From Nocardioides marmorisolisilvae (GTDB lineage Bacteria > Actinomycetota > Actinomycetes > Propionibacteriales > Nocardioidaceae), in assembly GCF_003725775.1 (NCBI RefSeq), contig NZ_RJSG01000002.1, positions 1,839,871-1,903,870 on the forward strand: 64,000 nucleotides of DNA, read 5' to 3'. Made by a program: the position numbers and the translations under genes. Shown here in pieces: positions 52,168 to 61,714 of the stretch. How positions within the stretch are numbered: position 1 is the stretch's first letter; the number at the start of each line of letters is the position of its first letter. The notes below the pieces were generated by a model. It was not told where the DNA came from and did not search any database. It was given only the letters and a program-made list of their open reading frames with translations.

Positions 52168-52878
52168 TCACGCCGCCGCTTCGGCGGCTTCCTCGACGTC
52201 GACCGGAGCCGCACCGGGCAGCTCGACGATCGCGTAGGGCAGGAACAGCTGCACCATCGGCCCGATGGCGAGCGCGTAGAGCAGGGTCCCGACACCGACG
52301 GTGCCGCCGAGCACGAACCCGATGGCGACGACTGAGACCTCCAGGCAGGTCCGGACCAGCCGGATGGACAGGCCGGTACGCCGGTGCAGGCCGGTCATCA
52401 GCCCGTCGCGCGGTCCGGGACCGAACTGGGAGCCGATGTAGAGCGCCGTCGCCAGCCCGTTGAAGCCGATCCCGAGGACGGTCAGGGCGACCCGGGCGAG
52501 CAGGTCGTGCGGCTTGTCGATGAGCGCCAGGAACACGTCGGCGGAGAGGCCGATCAGGATCGCGTTGGCGATGGTGCCGAGCCCCGGCAGCTCGCGCAGC
52601 GGGATCCAGAGCAGCAGGACGACGAAGCTGACCACGATCAGCGCCGTACCGATGTCGATCGGCAGGTGCTCGGCGAGGCCCTGGTGCAGGACGTCCCACG
52701 GAGCGTTGCCCAGGGTGCCGCGGATCAGCATCGCCAGGGTCAGCCCGTACAGGACCAGTCCCCCGACGAGCTGGGTCAGCCGTCGGGTCAGCCGGCCGGC
52801 ACGCAGCTGCTCGACCGGACCGAGCCGGGCGAGCTCACGAGTGCCCCGAGATGAGCGCCGGTCAGCGCGGGAGGACAC
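52168..52878 (-). CDS. yczE: YczE/YyaS/YitT family membrane protein
   Basis: 236 aa with about five membrane segments (LVGGLVLYGLTLAMLI, GTALIVVSFVVLLLWIPL, ALTVLGIGFNGLATALYIGS, LEVSVVAIGFVLGGTVGVGT). The GNAPWDVLHQGLAEH and QFGPGPRDGLMTGL blocks define the YczE family, whose transport role is not settled. Divergent linkage to a MocR-type regulator is the known YczE/YczR pairing. GTG 52878 is the start; it overlaps a 33-codon ORF by 17 bp. Confidence 0.9.
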   Translation of the reverse strand: MSSRADRRSSRGTRELARLGPVEQLRAGRLTRRLTQLVGGLVLYGLTLAMLIRGTLGNAPWDVLHQGLAEHLPIDIGTALIVVSFVVLLLWIPLRELPGLGTIANAILIGLSADVFLALIDKPHDLLARVALTVLGIGFNGLATALYIGSQFGPGPRDGLMTGLHRRTGLSIRLVRTCLEVSVVAIGFVLGGTVGVGTLLYALAIGPMVQLFLPYAIVELPGAAPVDVEEAAEAAA

Positions 52879-52963
52879 GGTTGATCAGCTTCTGCAGGCG
52901 CCGGCGGGGCCGGCGACCGAGAGGCGGAGTGCCCATGCGGGAGGTGTTGTCGAAAGCAGCCAT
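52862..52963 (-). CDS. Possible 33-codon basic small protein upstream of yczE
   Basis: ORF of 33 codons, MAAFDNTSRMGTPPLGRRPR... ending INRVLPR: half the residues after position 16 are Arg, Lys or hydrophobic, so an amphipathic cationic helix. It ends 17 bp inside yczE in another frame, suggesting coupling. No good Shine-Dalgarno. Coding status is uncertain. Confidence 0.4.
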   Translation of the reverse strand: MAAFDNTSRMGTPPLGRRPRRRLQKLINRVLPR

Positions 52964-52971
52964 GGCACAAG

Positions 52972-53038
52972 ATTGGCATCTGATTGGCCTGGTCTTAAAT
53001 AGCCAATCGTGTTTAACTGGTCTGTATGAGCCAGACCA
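52972..53038. promoter_or_regulatory. Putative YczR operator region
   Basis: ATTGGC occurs at 52972-52977 and 52983-52988 (11 bp apart) with inverted GCCAAT at 53002-53007, and TGGTCTG-N7-CAGACCA is a perfect dyad at 53018-53038. MocR regulators usually bind direct plus inverted repeats like this. It is the divergent region of yczE and yczR. Confidence 0.6.
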
Positions 53039-53054
53039 CTTTTTCGGCCACCGC

Positions 53055-54494
53055 ATGAGTCCGCGCGCCATTGCTGCCGCCCGCGTCGCCGCGCTGATCG
53101 GGGACTTCGACCGCGAGCCGGCGTACAAGGGACTGGCCGAAGGCCTCCGGGTGCTGATCACCGACGGCCGGATCCAGGTCGGCGTCCGGCTCCCCTCCGA
53201 GCGTGAGCTCACCGACGCGCTCGGGGTCAGCCGCACCACGGTCACCCGCGCCTACGCCGAGCTGCGCGACATCGGCTTCCTGGTCTCCCGCCAGGGATCG
53301 GGCAGCGTGGCGAGCCTGCCGGCGTCGCGGGCCCACCGAGGAGACCACCTGATCTTCCCGGGCGACGCACGCGACGACGAGATCGACCTTACCTGCGCGG
53401 CACCGGCGTCCAGCCCGGGGATCCTGGCCGCCTACGAGCGGGCCGTCGGAGAGCTGCCGGCCTACCTCTCCGGCATCGGCTACTACCCCTCGGGCCTGCC
53501 GGTCCTGCGCGAGGCGGTCGCCGACCAGCTGACCGCGCGCGGCCTGGCCACCTCCCCCGACCAGGTGATGATCGTGCCCGGCGCACTGGCCGGTGTCGCC
53601 GTCGCAGCGCGGGCGCTCTCCGGGCGCGGCACCCGCACCCTGATCGAGAGCCCGACCTACCCGAACGCGATCGCCACGTTCCGGGAGACCGGTGCCCGGT
53701 TGCTGTGCAGCCCGATCGCCCGCGAGCAGGCCGACGTCGTCGACCTGCTGGCCACCACCGACCAGGTCCGCCCCGCCCTGGCCTACCTGATTCCCGACTT
53801 CCACAACCCGACCGGGCACCTGATGGGCGACAGCGCCCGCGAGCAGGTCGCCGCCCGGCTGCGCAAGCACGGCACGACCGCGATCGTCGACGAGTCGATG
53901 ATCGACGTCGCCCTCGACGGCCAGGTGATGCCGCGCCCGCTCGGCTCGTTCCTGGCCGACTCGATCACCGTCGGCTCGGTCTCCAAGGCCTACTGGGGCG
54001 GTCTCCGGGTCGGCTGGCTGCGCGCGCCGGCCGAGCGGATGGACGCGATGGTGCGCTCCCGCCTGAGCCTGGACCTGGGCGTGCCGGTCCTCGAGCAGCT
54101 GGTGACCGCGGACCTGCTCCGCAACGGCCAGGCCCTGCTCGACCAGCGACGGGCCTTCCTGCGCGAGAACCGGGACGCCGCGCTCGGCGCACTCGCCGAG
54201 CACCTGCCGACCTGGAAGGTGCGGGTCCCTAGCGGCGGCCTGAGCCTGTGGTGCGAGCTGCCGACGGCCGCGTCCTCGGACCTGGCGCCCCGCGCCGCCG
54301 ACCACGGGGTCCTGCTCGCGACCGGACCGACCTTCGCCCCCGAGGGCGGACTCGACCGGTTCCTCCGGCTCCCCTACACCCAGCCGGCGAACGTCCTGGA
54401 GGACGCGATCACGCGGCTGGGCGAGGCCTGGCGCAGCACGCTGGCCGAGGACCCGAGCGCCCGGGGGCACGACAAGCCGACGATGGTCGCCTGA
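53055..54494 (+). CDS. yczR: MocR/GntR-type PLP-dependent regulator YczR
   Basis: 479 aa. A GntR winged helix (about 20-85: LITDGRIQVGVRLPSERELT, LGVSRTTVTRAYAELRDIGF) is fused to a fold-type I aminotransferase-like domain with the PLP lysine in VGSVSKAYWGGLRVGW near 306. Divergent position next to yczE identifies it as YczR. The effector is not known. An open frame extends upstream, but ATG 53055 is the family start. Confidence 0.92.
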   Translation: MSPRAIAAARVAALIGDFDREPAYKGLAEGLRVLITDGRIQVGVRLPSERELTDALGVSRTTVTRAYAELRDIGFLVSRQGSGSVASLPASRAHRGDHLIFPGDARDDEIDLTCAAPASSPGILAAYERAVGELPAYLSGIGYYPSGLPVLREAVADQLTARGLATSPDQVMIVPGALAGVAVAARALSGRGTRTLIESPTYPNAIATFRETGARLLCSPIAREQADVVDLLATTDQVRPALAYLIPDFHNPTGHLMGDSAREQVAARLRKHGTTAIVDESMIDVALDGQVMPRPLGSFLADSITVGSVSKAYWGGLRVGWLRAPAERMDAMVRSRLSLDLGVPVLEQLVTADLLRNGQALLDQRRAFLRENRDAALGALAEHLPTWKVRVPSGGLSLWCELPTAASSDLAPRAADHGVLLATGPTFAPEGGLDRFLRLPYTQPANVLEDAITRLGEAWRSTLAEDPSARGHDKPTMVA

Positions 54495-54509
54495 GAAGCT
54501 GCTCGCGCG

Positions 54510-55373
54510 CTACTTCCAGACCCGGACGTAGCTGACCTGCATCGTCGAGGGGAACGGCGTCGACGTCGTCGGCGCGTTCTTCTTGACGCCCCAGGCCTGG
54601 GTCAACGAGACGTTGAAAGGCTTGTCGTACGGCGAGCCGCCGCCGGCGTCCAGGCAGGTCTTGCCGTCGTACTGGATCAGGATCCGGCTCTTGGTCCACG
54701 TCAGAGTGTAGGTGTGCCAGTCGGCCGGGTTCTTCAGGATGCAGTAGTTGTTGGTGGCGCCGGACGGGTTCAGGATCGACGACGCGGTGTGCAGGTACGG
54801 GATCGCGCGGTCCGGGTACTTGCTGAACCACTCCGCGATGTCGAGCTCGCCGCTCACCGGCCAGGTCATCCCGCTGGCACCCTCGGGCCACAGCCAGAAC
54901 GCGCCTTGCAGCCCGATCTGCTTGGTGTACGGCCACTTGGCCTTCATCTCGAAGCGCCCGTAGGTCTGGAAGAAACGGCCCATCGTGCTGACCATGCCGG
55001 AGGTGCCGGTCGCGGTGTACTTGTTCATGCCCGTGCCGCAGGAGAACGGCGCGGTCCGGCGGGTCGTCAGCCGCAGGATGCCACCGGAGACCGAGACGTT
55101 CTTGGAGCTGTTGACGAAGCAGTCCTTGCGGCTGCGGTAGTCGGCGTCGTTGCTGGTGACGACCTTCCACCGCGCGGTGCTCAGCTTGGTCCCGTCGAAG
55201 TAGTCGGCGAACGAGCAGCGCCAGGCGGTCCCGTCCGCCTTCCGCACCGTCGCGCCGCAGTCCGGCGCGGTCGTCGCAGCGTTGCCGGCCGGCGCCTCGG
55301 CCAGCGCGAACCCGAACGCGATCAGCCCGGCGACGCCGAGCGCCGCGAGCTTGCGCCTGTTGAACCTGCTCAT
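54510..55373 (-). CDS. Secreted glycoside hydrolase family 16 protein
   Basis: 287 aa. A signal peptide (RRKLAALGVAGLIAFGFALA, AxA cleavage near residue 32) directs export. The GH16 catalytic motif is GELDIAEWF (E-x-D-x-x-E), preceded by FWLWPEGASGMTWPVSGELD. Substrates may be laminarin, lichenan or another beta-glucan. Several cysteines (DCGAT, WRCSF, KDCF, SCGTG, YCIL, TCLD) suggest disulfides. ATG 55373 follows AAGGA closely. About 140 bp separate it from a homologue on the same strand. Confidence 0.95.
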   Translation of the reverse strand: MSRFNRRKLAALGVAGLIAFGFALAEAPAGNAATTAPDCGATVRKADGTAWRCSFADYFDGTKLSTARWKVVTSNDADYRSRKDCFVNSSKNVSVSGGILRLTTRRTAPFSCGTGMNKYTATGTSGMVSTMGRFFQTYGRFEMKAKWPYTKQIGLQGAFWLWPEGASGMTWPVSGELDIAEWFSKYPDRAIPYLHTASSILNPSGATNNYCILKNPADWHTYTLTWTKSRILIQYDGKTCLDAGGGSPYDKPFNVSLTQAWGVKKNAPTTSTPFPSTMQVSYVRVWK

Positions 55374-55515
55374 TCCTTGTTCCCCCACTCGTGTCTCGTT
55401 CGGGCCGCGGTGCGAGCGGCTCGTCCCGAGAGGTTCGCGCAACGTACCCGGCGCGATTCGGGTGTGTCCGGCGTTTGAGGCGACCCCCCGCCTGCGTCCG
55501 CCGGAATGTCCTAGA

Positions 55516-56427
55516 TCAGGACCAGGCCCGTACGTAGTCCACCTTCATCGTGGCGGGCAGCGGCGTGGTGCCGGCGACGTAGTCGTTGCCGGTGGAGCCG
55601 AGGCCCTGGGTGAGGGCGACCATGAACGGGCTGTTGAACGGGTACGGCTTCTTGTGCCCCACCGGCGACCAGGCCGAGTCCTTCAGGCAGACCTTGCCGT
55701 CGAAGCTGATCGTGATGGCCGAGCTGGTCCACTCGAGCGTGTAGGTGTGGAACGCGCTCGGGTTGCTGACCAGGCAGTTGTTGTTGGTCATGTTCGCGTC
55801 GTACTTGGTCGGCGCGTAGTGCAGGAACGGGATCACCCGGTCCGGGTACTTGCTGTAGTACTCCGCGACGTCGATCTCGCCCGAACCCGGCCAGGCCTCG
55901 GTGATCGTCGTGGGCCAGAGCCAGAACGCCGAGTGCACGCCGGCCGTGGTGACCGCCGGGAACGCGGCCCGGATCTCGAAGCGGCCGTAGGTCTGCGAGA
56001 ACCGGTTGAACGTGCTCACGCTGCCGGCGGTGACATCGGTGCTGAAGCTGCCGCCCGGCTTGGCGCACGTGAACGGCGCGGATTCACGGCGGACCGTGAG
56101 GTTCAGCGTGCCCCCCGAGACCGAGACGTTGTTCGGCGAGTCCACGAAGCAGTCCTTGCCGCTGGTGAACGCGCTGGCGGCGGTCGTCTGGGCGATCCAC
56201 TTGGTGGTGTCCAGCGCGGTGCCGTCGAAGTCGTCGGAGAAGGTGCACTTCCAGGCGTTGAGGAAGTTCTTCGCGACCCGGGGGCCGCAGTCCGGTGCGG
56301 CGGCGGCAGCCCGTGCCTTGGGGGCCGCATCGGCGGAGCCCTGCTGCATCGCCAGCAGCGTCACGGCCACGACGAACGCAGCCCCGAGAGCGGTGAGCGC
56401 GCGCAGGCGCGCAGGACGAGAGGACAT
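55516..56427 (-). CDS. Secreted glycoside hydrolase family 16 protein (paralogue)
   Basis: 303 aa. A signal peptide (ARLRALTALGAAFVVAVTLL, cleavage near residue 38) and the GH16 catalytic motif GEIDVAEYY with WLWP and SQTYGRFEIRAAFP blocks. It aligns along its length with the neighbouring GH16 gene (KDCFVDSPNNVSVSGG versus KDCFVNSSKNVSVSGG), so this is a tandem duplication with strong divergence. AAGGAAC lies 6 nt before ATG 56427. The upstream 200 bp are relatively AT-rich with TATACAT, a -10-like element. Confidence 0.95.
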   Translation of the reverse strand: MSSRPARLRALTALGAAFVVAVTLLAMQQGSADAAPKARAAAAAPDCGPRVAKNFLNAWKCTFSDDFDGTALDTTKWIAQTTAASAFTSGKDCFVDSPNNVSVSGGTLNLTVRRESAPFTCAKPGGSFSTDVTAGSVSTFNRFSQTYGRFEIRAAFPAVTTAGVHSAFWLWPTTITEAWPGSGEIDVAEYYSKYPDRVIPFLHYAPTKYDANMTNNNCLVSNPSAFHTYTLEWTSSAITISFDGKVCLKDSAWSPVGHKKPYPFNSPFMVALTQGLGSTGNDYVAGTTPLPATMKVDYVRAWS

Positions 56428-56625
56428 GAGGTTCCTTCCCACTTAGGAACAACTTCCGAGCCAGTCCAGAGGTGCAATCCGGACTGTTCCACCAGAACGC
56501 CGCAAAAACTACCGGACCCCGTTAGTTCATGTATAGGGGTTGATAGGTATTCACAGATTCAGACAGGAAACGGCCGGACCCGGAACTCGTGACGCGGTTC
56601 GGGTGGAATTCCGGTGCGACCTGGG

Positions 56626-58215
56626 TCACTCCGACAGGTCGACCCCGCGTACGGTCTCCGCCTCGATCGCGGTCCGGATCTGCTCGAGCACCTCGCCGGG
56701 CACCGCGGAGTCGACCGACAGGGCGACCAGCGCCTGGCCCCCCTTCTCGTCGCGGGCGACCTGCATCCCGGCGATGTTGACGTTCGCCTCCCCCAGGATC
56801 TGGCCGACCGTGCCCACCATGCCGGGGCGGTCCTCGTAGCGGAAGAACGCGAGGTGCTCGGTCGGCTCGAGGTCGACCAGGAACCCGTTGACCTCGACCA
56901 GGCGCTCGCGCTGGTTGATCCCGACCAGCGTCCCGGACACCGAGAACTGCGAGCCGTCGGCGAGCGTGCCGCGGATGGTGATCAGGTTGCGGTGGTCCGG
57001 GCTCTCCGGGTCGGTGACCAGGCGGACCGCCACGCCGCGCTCGGCGGCCAGCAGCGGGGCGTTGACGTAGGAGACCTGCTCCTCGACGACATCGGCGAAC
57101 ACGCCCTTGAGGGCGGCCAGCTCGAGCACCTTCACGTCGAACTCGGTGATCTCACCGCGGACCTCGACGTCGATCGACTGGGCGACCTCGCCGGCCAGCG
57201 AGGTGAAGATGCGGCCGAGCTTCTCGGTGAGCGGGATGCCCGGGCGGACGTCCTCGGCGATGACCCCGCCCTGCACGTTGACCGCGTCCGGGACCAGCTC
57301 GCCGCCGAGGGCCAGGCGGACCGACTTCGCCACCGCGATGCCGGCCTTCTCCTGGGCCTCGTCGGTGGAGGCGCCGAGGTGCGGGGTCGCGACGACGTTC
57401 TCCAGCTCGAACAGGGGCGAGTCGGTGCACGGCTCCTTGGCGAACACGTCCAGGCCGGCTGCGGCGATCTGCCCGGTCTTCAGGGCGTCGTACAGGGCGG
57501 CCTCGTCGACGATGCCGCCGCGGGCCGCATTGACCAGGACCAGGTTCGACTTGGCCCGGGCCAGCTGCTCGGCGCCGATCAGGCCGGCGGTCTCCGGGGT
57601 CTTCGGCAGGTGCACGCTCATGAAGTCGGCCTCGGCGAGGAGCTCGTCGAGCGAGACCATCCGCACTCCCATCTGCGCGGCCCGGCCGGCCTGCACGTAG
57701 GGGTCGTACGCGATCACGTTCATGCCGAAGGCCGAGAGCCGCTGGGCGACCAGGACGCCGATCCGGCCGAGGCCGACGATGCCCACGGTCTTCTCGTAGA
57801 GCTCGATGCCGGTGTACTTCGAGCGCTTCCACTCGCCGTTGCGCAGCGCAGCGTGCGCCGGGCTGACGTGGCGGGCGGCGGCGAGCATCAGCGCGACCGC
57901 GAGCTCCGCGGCGCTGACGATGTTCGAGGTGGGCGCGTTGACGACCATCACACCGCTCTGGGTGGCGGCTTTGACGTCGACGTTGTCCAGGCCGACGCCC
58001 GCGCGGGCGACGATCCGCAGCTTCTTGGCCGCGGCCAGCGCCTCGGCGTCGATCTGGGTCGCGGACCTGATCAGGACGGCGTCGACGTCGGCGATGGCCG
58101 GCAGCAGCTCGGCGCGGTCGGCACCGTTGCAGGTGCGGATCTCGAAGTCCGGGCCGAGCGCCTCGACCGTCGCGGGGCTGAGTTCTTCGGCGATGAGTAC
58201 GACGGGCTTGCTCAC
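56626..58215 (-). CDS. serA: D-3-phosphoglycerate dehydrogenase
   Basis: 529 aa. The NAD-binding Rossmann motif is VGIVGLGRIGVLVAQRL near 145, with catalytic Arg, Glu and His in NAARGGIVDEAAL and TPHLGASTDEAQ. A C-terminal intervening domain and an ACT domain (ends at 529) allow serine feedback, as in mycobacterial long-form SerA. GTG 58215 follows AAGGAC. It starts serine synthesis. A -10-like TACAGT lies at 58309-58304 upstream. Confidence 0.97.
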   Translation of the reverse strand: MSKPVVLIAEELSPATVEALGPDFEIRTCNGADRAELLPAIADVDAVLIRSATQIDAEALAAAKKLRIVARAGVGLDNVDVKAATQSGVMVVNAPTSNIVSAAELAVALMLAAARHVSPAHAALRNGEWKRSKYTGIELYEKTVGIVGLGRIGVLVAQRLSAFGMNVIAYDPYVQAGRAAQMGVRMVSLDELLAEADFMSVHLPKTPETAGLIGAEQLARAKSNLVLVNAARGGIVDEAALYDALKTGQIAAAGLDVFAKEPCTDSPLFELENVVATPHLGASTDEAQEKAGIAVAKSVRLALGGELVPDAVNVQGGVIAEDVRPGIPLTEKLGRIFTSLAGEVAQSIDVEVRGEITEFDVKVLELAALKGVFADVVEEQVSYVNAPLLAAERGVAVRLVTDPESPDHRNLITIRGTLADGSQFSVSGTLVGINQRERLVEVNGFLVDLEPTEHLAFFRYEDRPGMVGTVGQILGEANVNIAGMQVARDEKGGQALVALSVDSAVPGEVLEQIRTAIEAETVRGVDLSE

Positions 58216-58370
58216 GTGACTGGAGTCCTTGCGAAGTTGGCGAGTCTGCATGGCGGGCGGCCCACGTGCTGGGCGCCGTGCACGACGCTGTGCCCGAGGC
58301 ACGACTGTACCGGACCTGGTGCGTCCGCTTCCGGGGGTTCCCGCATCCGAGAAGGTGCCCGAGAATGGAC

Positions 58371-58405
58371 GAAGGCCCCCGCAAGTATGAGTTGCGGGGG
58401 CCTTC
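58371..58405 (-). terminator. Strong 14-bp hairpin terminator
   Basis: GAAGGCCCCCGCAA (58371-58384) and TTGCGGGGGCCTTC (58392-58405) form a perfect 14-bp stem with a 7-nt loop. It lies in the gap between argG and serA on the minus strand; no plus-strand gene ends nearby, so it terminates argG read-through or a small RNA. Confidence 0.85.
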
Positions 58406-58630
58406 TGTGACCGGATCACGGTGACTCTTCCGATCGACCGGTCCTCTGCTCCGATCCACCGACTGTCACCTCGTCGGCTGCTGCGAGTTGCCCCGCAACC
58501 AGATCTTCGTTTCGGTCCGATCCCGCATCCCCCGAAGGGTTTGCGTGAGAGATTTCTACGTCCGTCGCGGACCCCTTGGCAAGAGGGTTTCCCCAACTAT
58601 TTTGGGGAATTCTCGTCGCTCGGCGTGTCC

Positions 58631-58699
58631 TCCACAGAACGGCGGTCGCCGTCCACAGAAAGCCCGAGTTCTCCACAGAACCAGACCGGCGTCTGTGGA
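58631..58699. repeat. TCCACAGAA array after argG
   Basis: Three direct copies of TCCACAGAA at 58631-58639, 58652-58660 and 58672-58680 (21 and 20 bp apart), and an inverted core TCTGTGGA at 58692-58699. They are similar to, but not exact, DnaA boxes. Confidence 0.8.
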
Positions 58700-58702
58700 T
58701 TT

Positions 58703-60169
<1,467 letters not shown>

Positions 60170-60259
60170 ATCTCGCTGGCCCCCGAGCACAACCCGATGA
60201 CGTCCTGAAGCGTCTCTCCCTGCAGAAGGGCTGCCGCGGGTGCAGCCGAGGAGGTCCTC

Positions 60260-60874
60260 ATGAGGCGTGCCCACCTGCTTGCGATCGCGACCGTCCTGGT
60301 CGCCCTGGCCCTCACCGGGTGCTCCGGTGGGGACGACTCCCCCGCGGCCGCGCCGCGCACGACCCCCACCGCGATCGAGCCCGTTGTGCTCCCGACCCCC
60401 GCAAGCGCCACTCCCGGTCTGAAGATCGGCCCGATCGTCCCCGGCGGGTTCCTGCCGGTGCGGGTCGGGCACCGGGCCAGCGAGTACACCCGGGCGGGGT
60501 ACCTCGAGAAGGACCCGACCCCGCCGTGCGAGGGCCCCTCCTGGCGGTGGACGAGCAAGGTCCCCCGGGACCTGCAGGTCCTGGCCGACGCCCGCGGCAC
60601 GATCGACTACCTCGGCACCACGAAACCGGGTCTTCGCACCGCCGAGGGTGTCCACGTGGGCAGCACCTACCGTGCGCTCAAGGCCGCTTACGGGTCACGG
60701 CTGTCGCCGGTCCTGCCGGACGACTACGACGGGGGCTGGGTGAACGTGCGAAGCGGAACGCGCTGGATCGCGTTCGGTCTCGGCAAGCGCGCCGCCATCG
60801 GCGAGAGCACCGTCGTGCGGCAGATCCAGGTCGGCGCCGGCCGGGTGCTCTACGCCTTCCAGGACGCCTGCTGA
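60260..60874 (+). CDS. Lipoprotein, unknown function
   Basis: 204 aa. The signal peptide ends in the lipobox LTGC (about residue 21), followed by a Gly/Asp/Ser/Pro/Thr linker and a compact domain with GGFLPVRVGHRASEYTRAGY, CEGPSWRWTSK and AAYGSRLSPVLPDDYDGGW. No family is recognised. GAGGAGG precedes the ATG. It converges with the DsbA-like gene with only 4 bp between. Confidence 0.85.
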   Translation: MRRAHLLAIATVLVALALTGCSGGDDSPAAAPRTTPTAIEPVVLPTPASATPGLKIGPIVPGGFLPVRVGHRASEYTRAGYLEKDPTPPCEGPSWRWTSKVPRDLQVLADARGTIDYLGTTKPGLRTAEGVHVGSTYRALKAAYGSRLSPVLPDDYDGGWVNVRSGTRWIAFGLGKRAAIGESTVVRQIQVGAGRVLYAFQDAC

Positions 60875-60878
60875 CGGC

Positions 60879-61613
60879 TCAGACCGCACACCCGTCCGGG
60901 CCGCACACGTCTCCCCCGGCGACGAGGTCGAGCGTCGGGTGGGAATCGGCCCATGCCCGCTCGAGCACCTGGACGAAGGTCTCCACCGGCTGCGCTCCCG
61001 GGACGCCGTACGTGCGGTCGATCACGTAGAAGGGGACCCCGGTCGCGCCCAGCGAGACCGCCTCACGCACGTCTGCCTCGACCGCGTCGGCGTACTCGTC
61101 GCTGGCGAGCACCGCACGCACCCGGTCGGCGTCGAGGCCGACCTCGGTCGCGATCCGGGTCAGCGTCGCAGCGTCGGCCACGTTCGCGACCTGCTCGAAG
61201 TACGCCGAGAGCAGCGCCTCCTTGAGCCGGCCCTGCAGCTGCGGACCGCCCTCCTCCAGCGCGAGGTGCAGCACCCGGTGCGCGTCGACCGTGCGCACCC
61301 GCAGCGACTCGTGGTGGCGCCAGGTCATGCCCTCCTGCGCGGCGACCGCCTGGACCCGGTCGACCATGCCCAGGCCAGCCTCCGGCCCGCCGCCGTACTT
61401 ACGTCCCAGCGCCTCGGCGACCGTCTCGACCGGCTCCTGGGGGGCCGAGGGATCGAGCTCGAAGGAGCGCCACACGATCTCCAGCTCCTCAGCCGGGAGA
61501 CCCGACTGCTCGATCGCGGCTTCCAACCGGCGCTTGCCGATGTAGCACCACGGGCAGACGACGTCACTCCAGATCTCGATGCGCACGCCCGCCACAACAC
61601 GTTGAGCGTTCAT
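60879..61613 (-). CDS. DsbA family protein, FrnE-like
   Basis: About 244 aa. RIEIWSDVVCPWCYIGKRRL holds the CPWC redox motif typical of FrnE-like DsbA proteins, and the core has TGVPFYVIDRTYGVPGAQPV with the cis-Pro. A C-terminal VCGPDGCAV adds two cysteines common in the family. Cytoplasmic thiol-disulfide exchange is probable. Start choice: ATG 61613 or GTG 61586 (homologues often start near the latter). Confidence 0.92.
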   Translation of the reverse strand: MNAQRVVAGVRIEIWSDVVCPWCYIGKRRLEAAIEQSGLPAEELEIVWRSFELDPSAPQEPVETVAEALGRKYGGGPEAGLGMVDRVQAVAAQEGMTWRHHESLRVRTVDAHRVLHLALEEGGPQLQGRLKEALLSAYFEQVANVADAATLTRIATEVGLDADRVRAVLASDEYADAVEADVREAVSLGATGVPFYVIDRTYGVPGAQPVETFVQVLERAWADSHPTLDLVAGGDVCGPDGCAV

Positions 61614-61714
61614 CTTGTTCCGCCTGACCCCGAGAACCCCGAGGCCGATCTCAGGGTCGGGTCCAGCGTTCTCCCCGATGCGGGCGCAGGCCCGCGCGGG
61701 CGAGGCTTCCACCC

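Larger units (their letters stand above)
58216..58702. other. 487-bp gene-free region between argG and serA
   Basis: It holds a 14-bp perfect hairpin at 58371-58405, a short inverted repeat TTCCCCA-N7-TGGGGAA (58589-58609), and an array of TCCACAGAA words (58631-58699). A minus-strand open frame (58416-58676) starting GTG has no Shine-Dalgarno and no family resemblance, so I do not annotate it. The region may encode a regulatory RNA (see findings). Confidence 0.6.

Noticed and set aside
58416-58676. 86-codon minus-strand frame between argG and serA
   Set aside because: It starts at a GTG inside a repeated TCCACAGAA word, has no Shine-Dalgarno, and its composition fits no family.
58631-58699. 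TCCACAGAA array considered as a chromosomal origin
   Set aside because: Words differ from the DnaA consensus in the 5' bases, there are few, and no dnaA, dnaN or AT-rich unwinding region is near.
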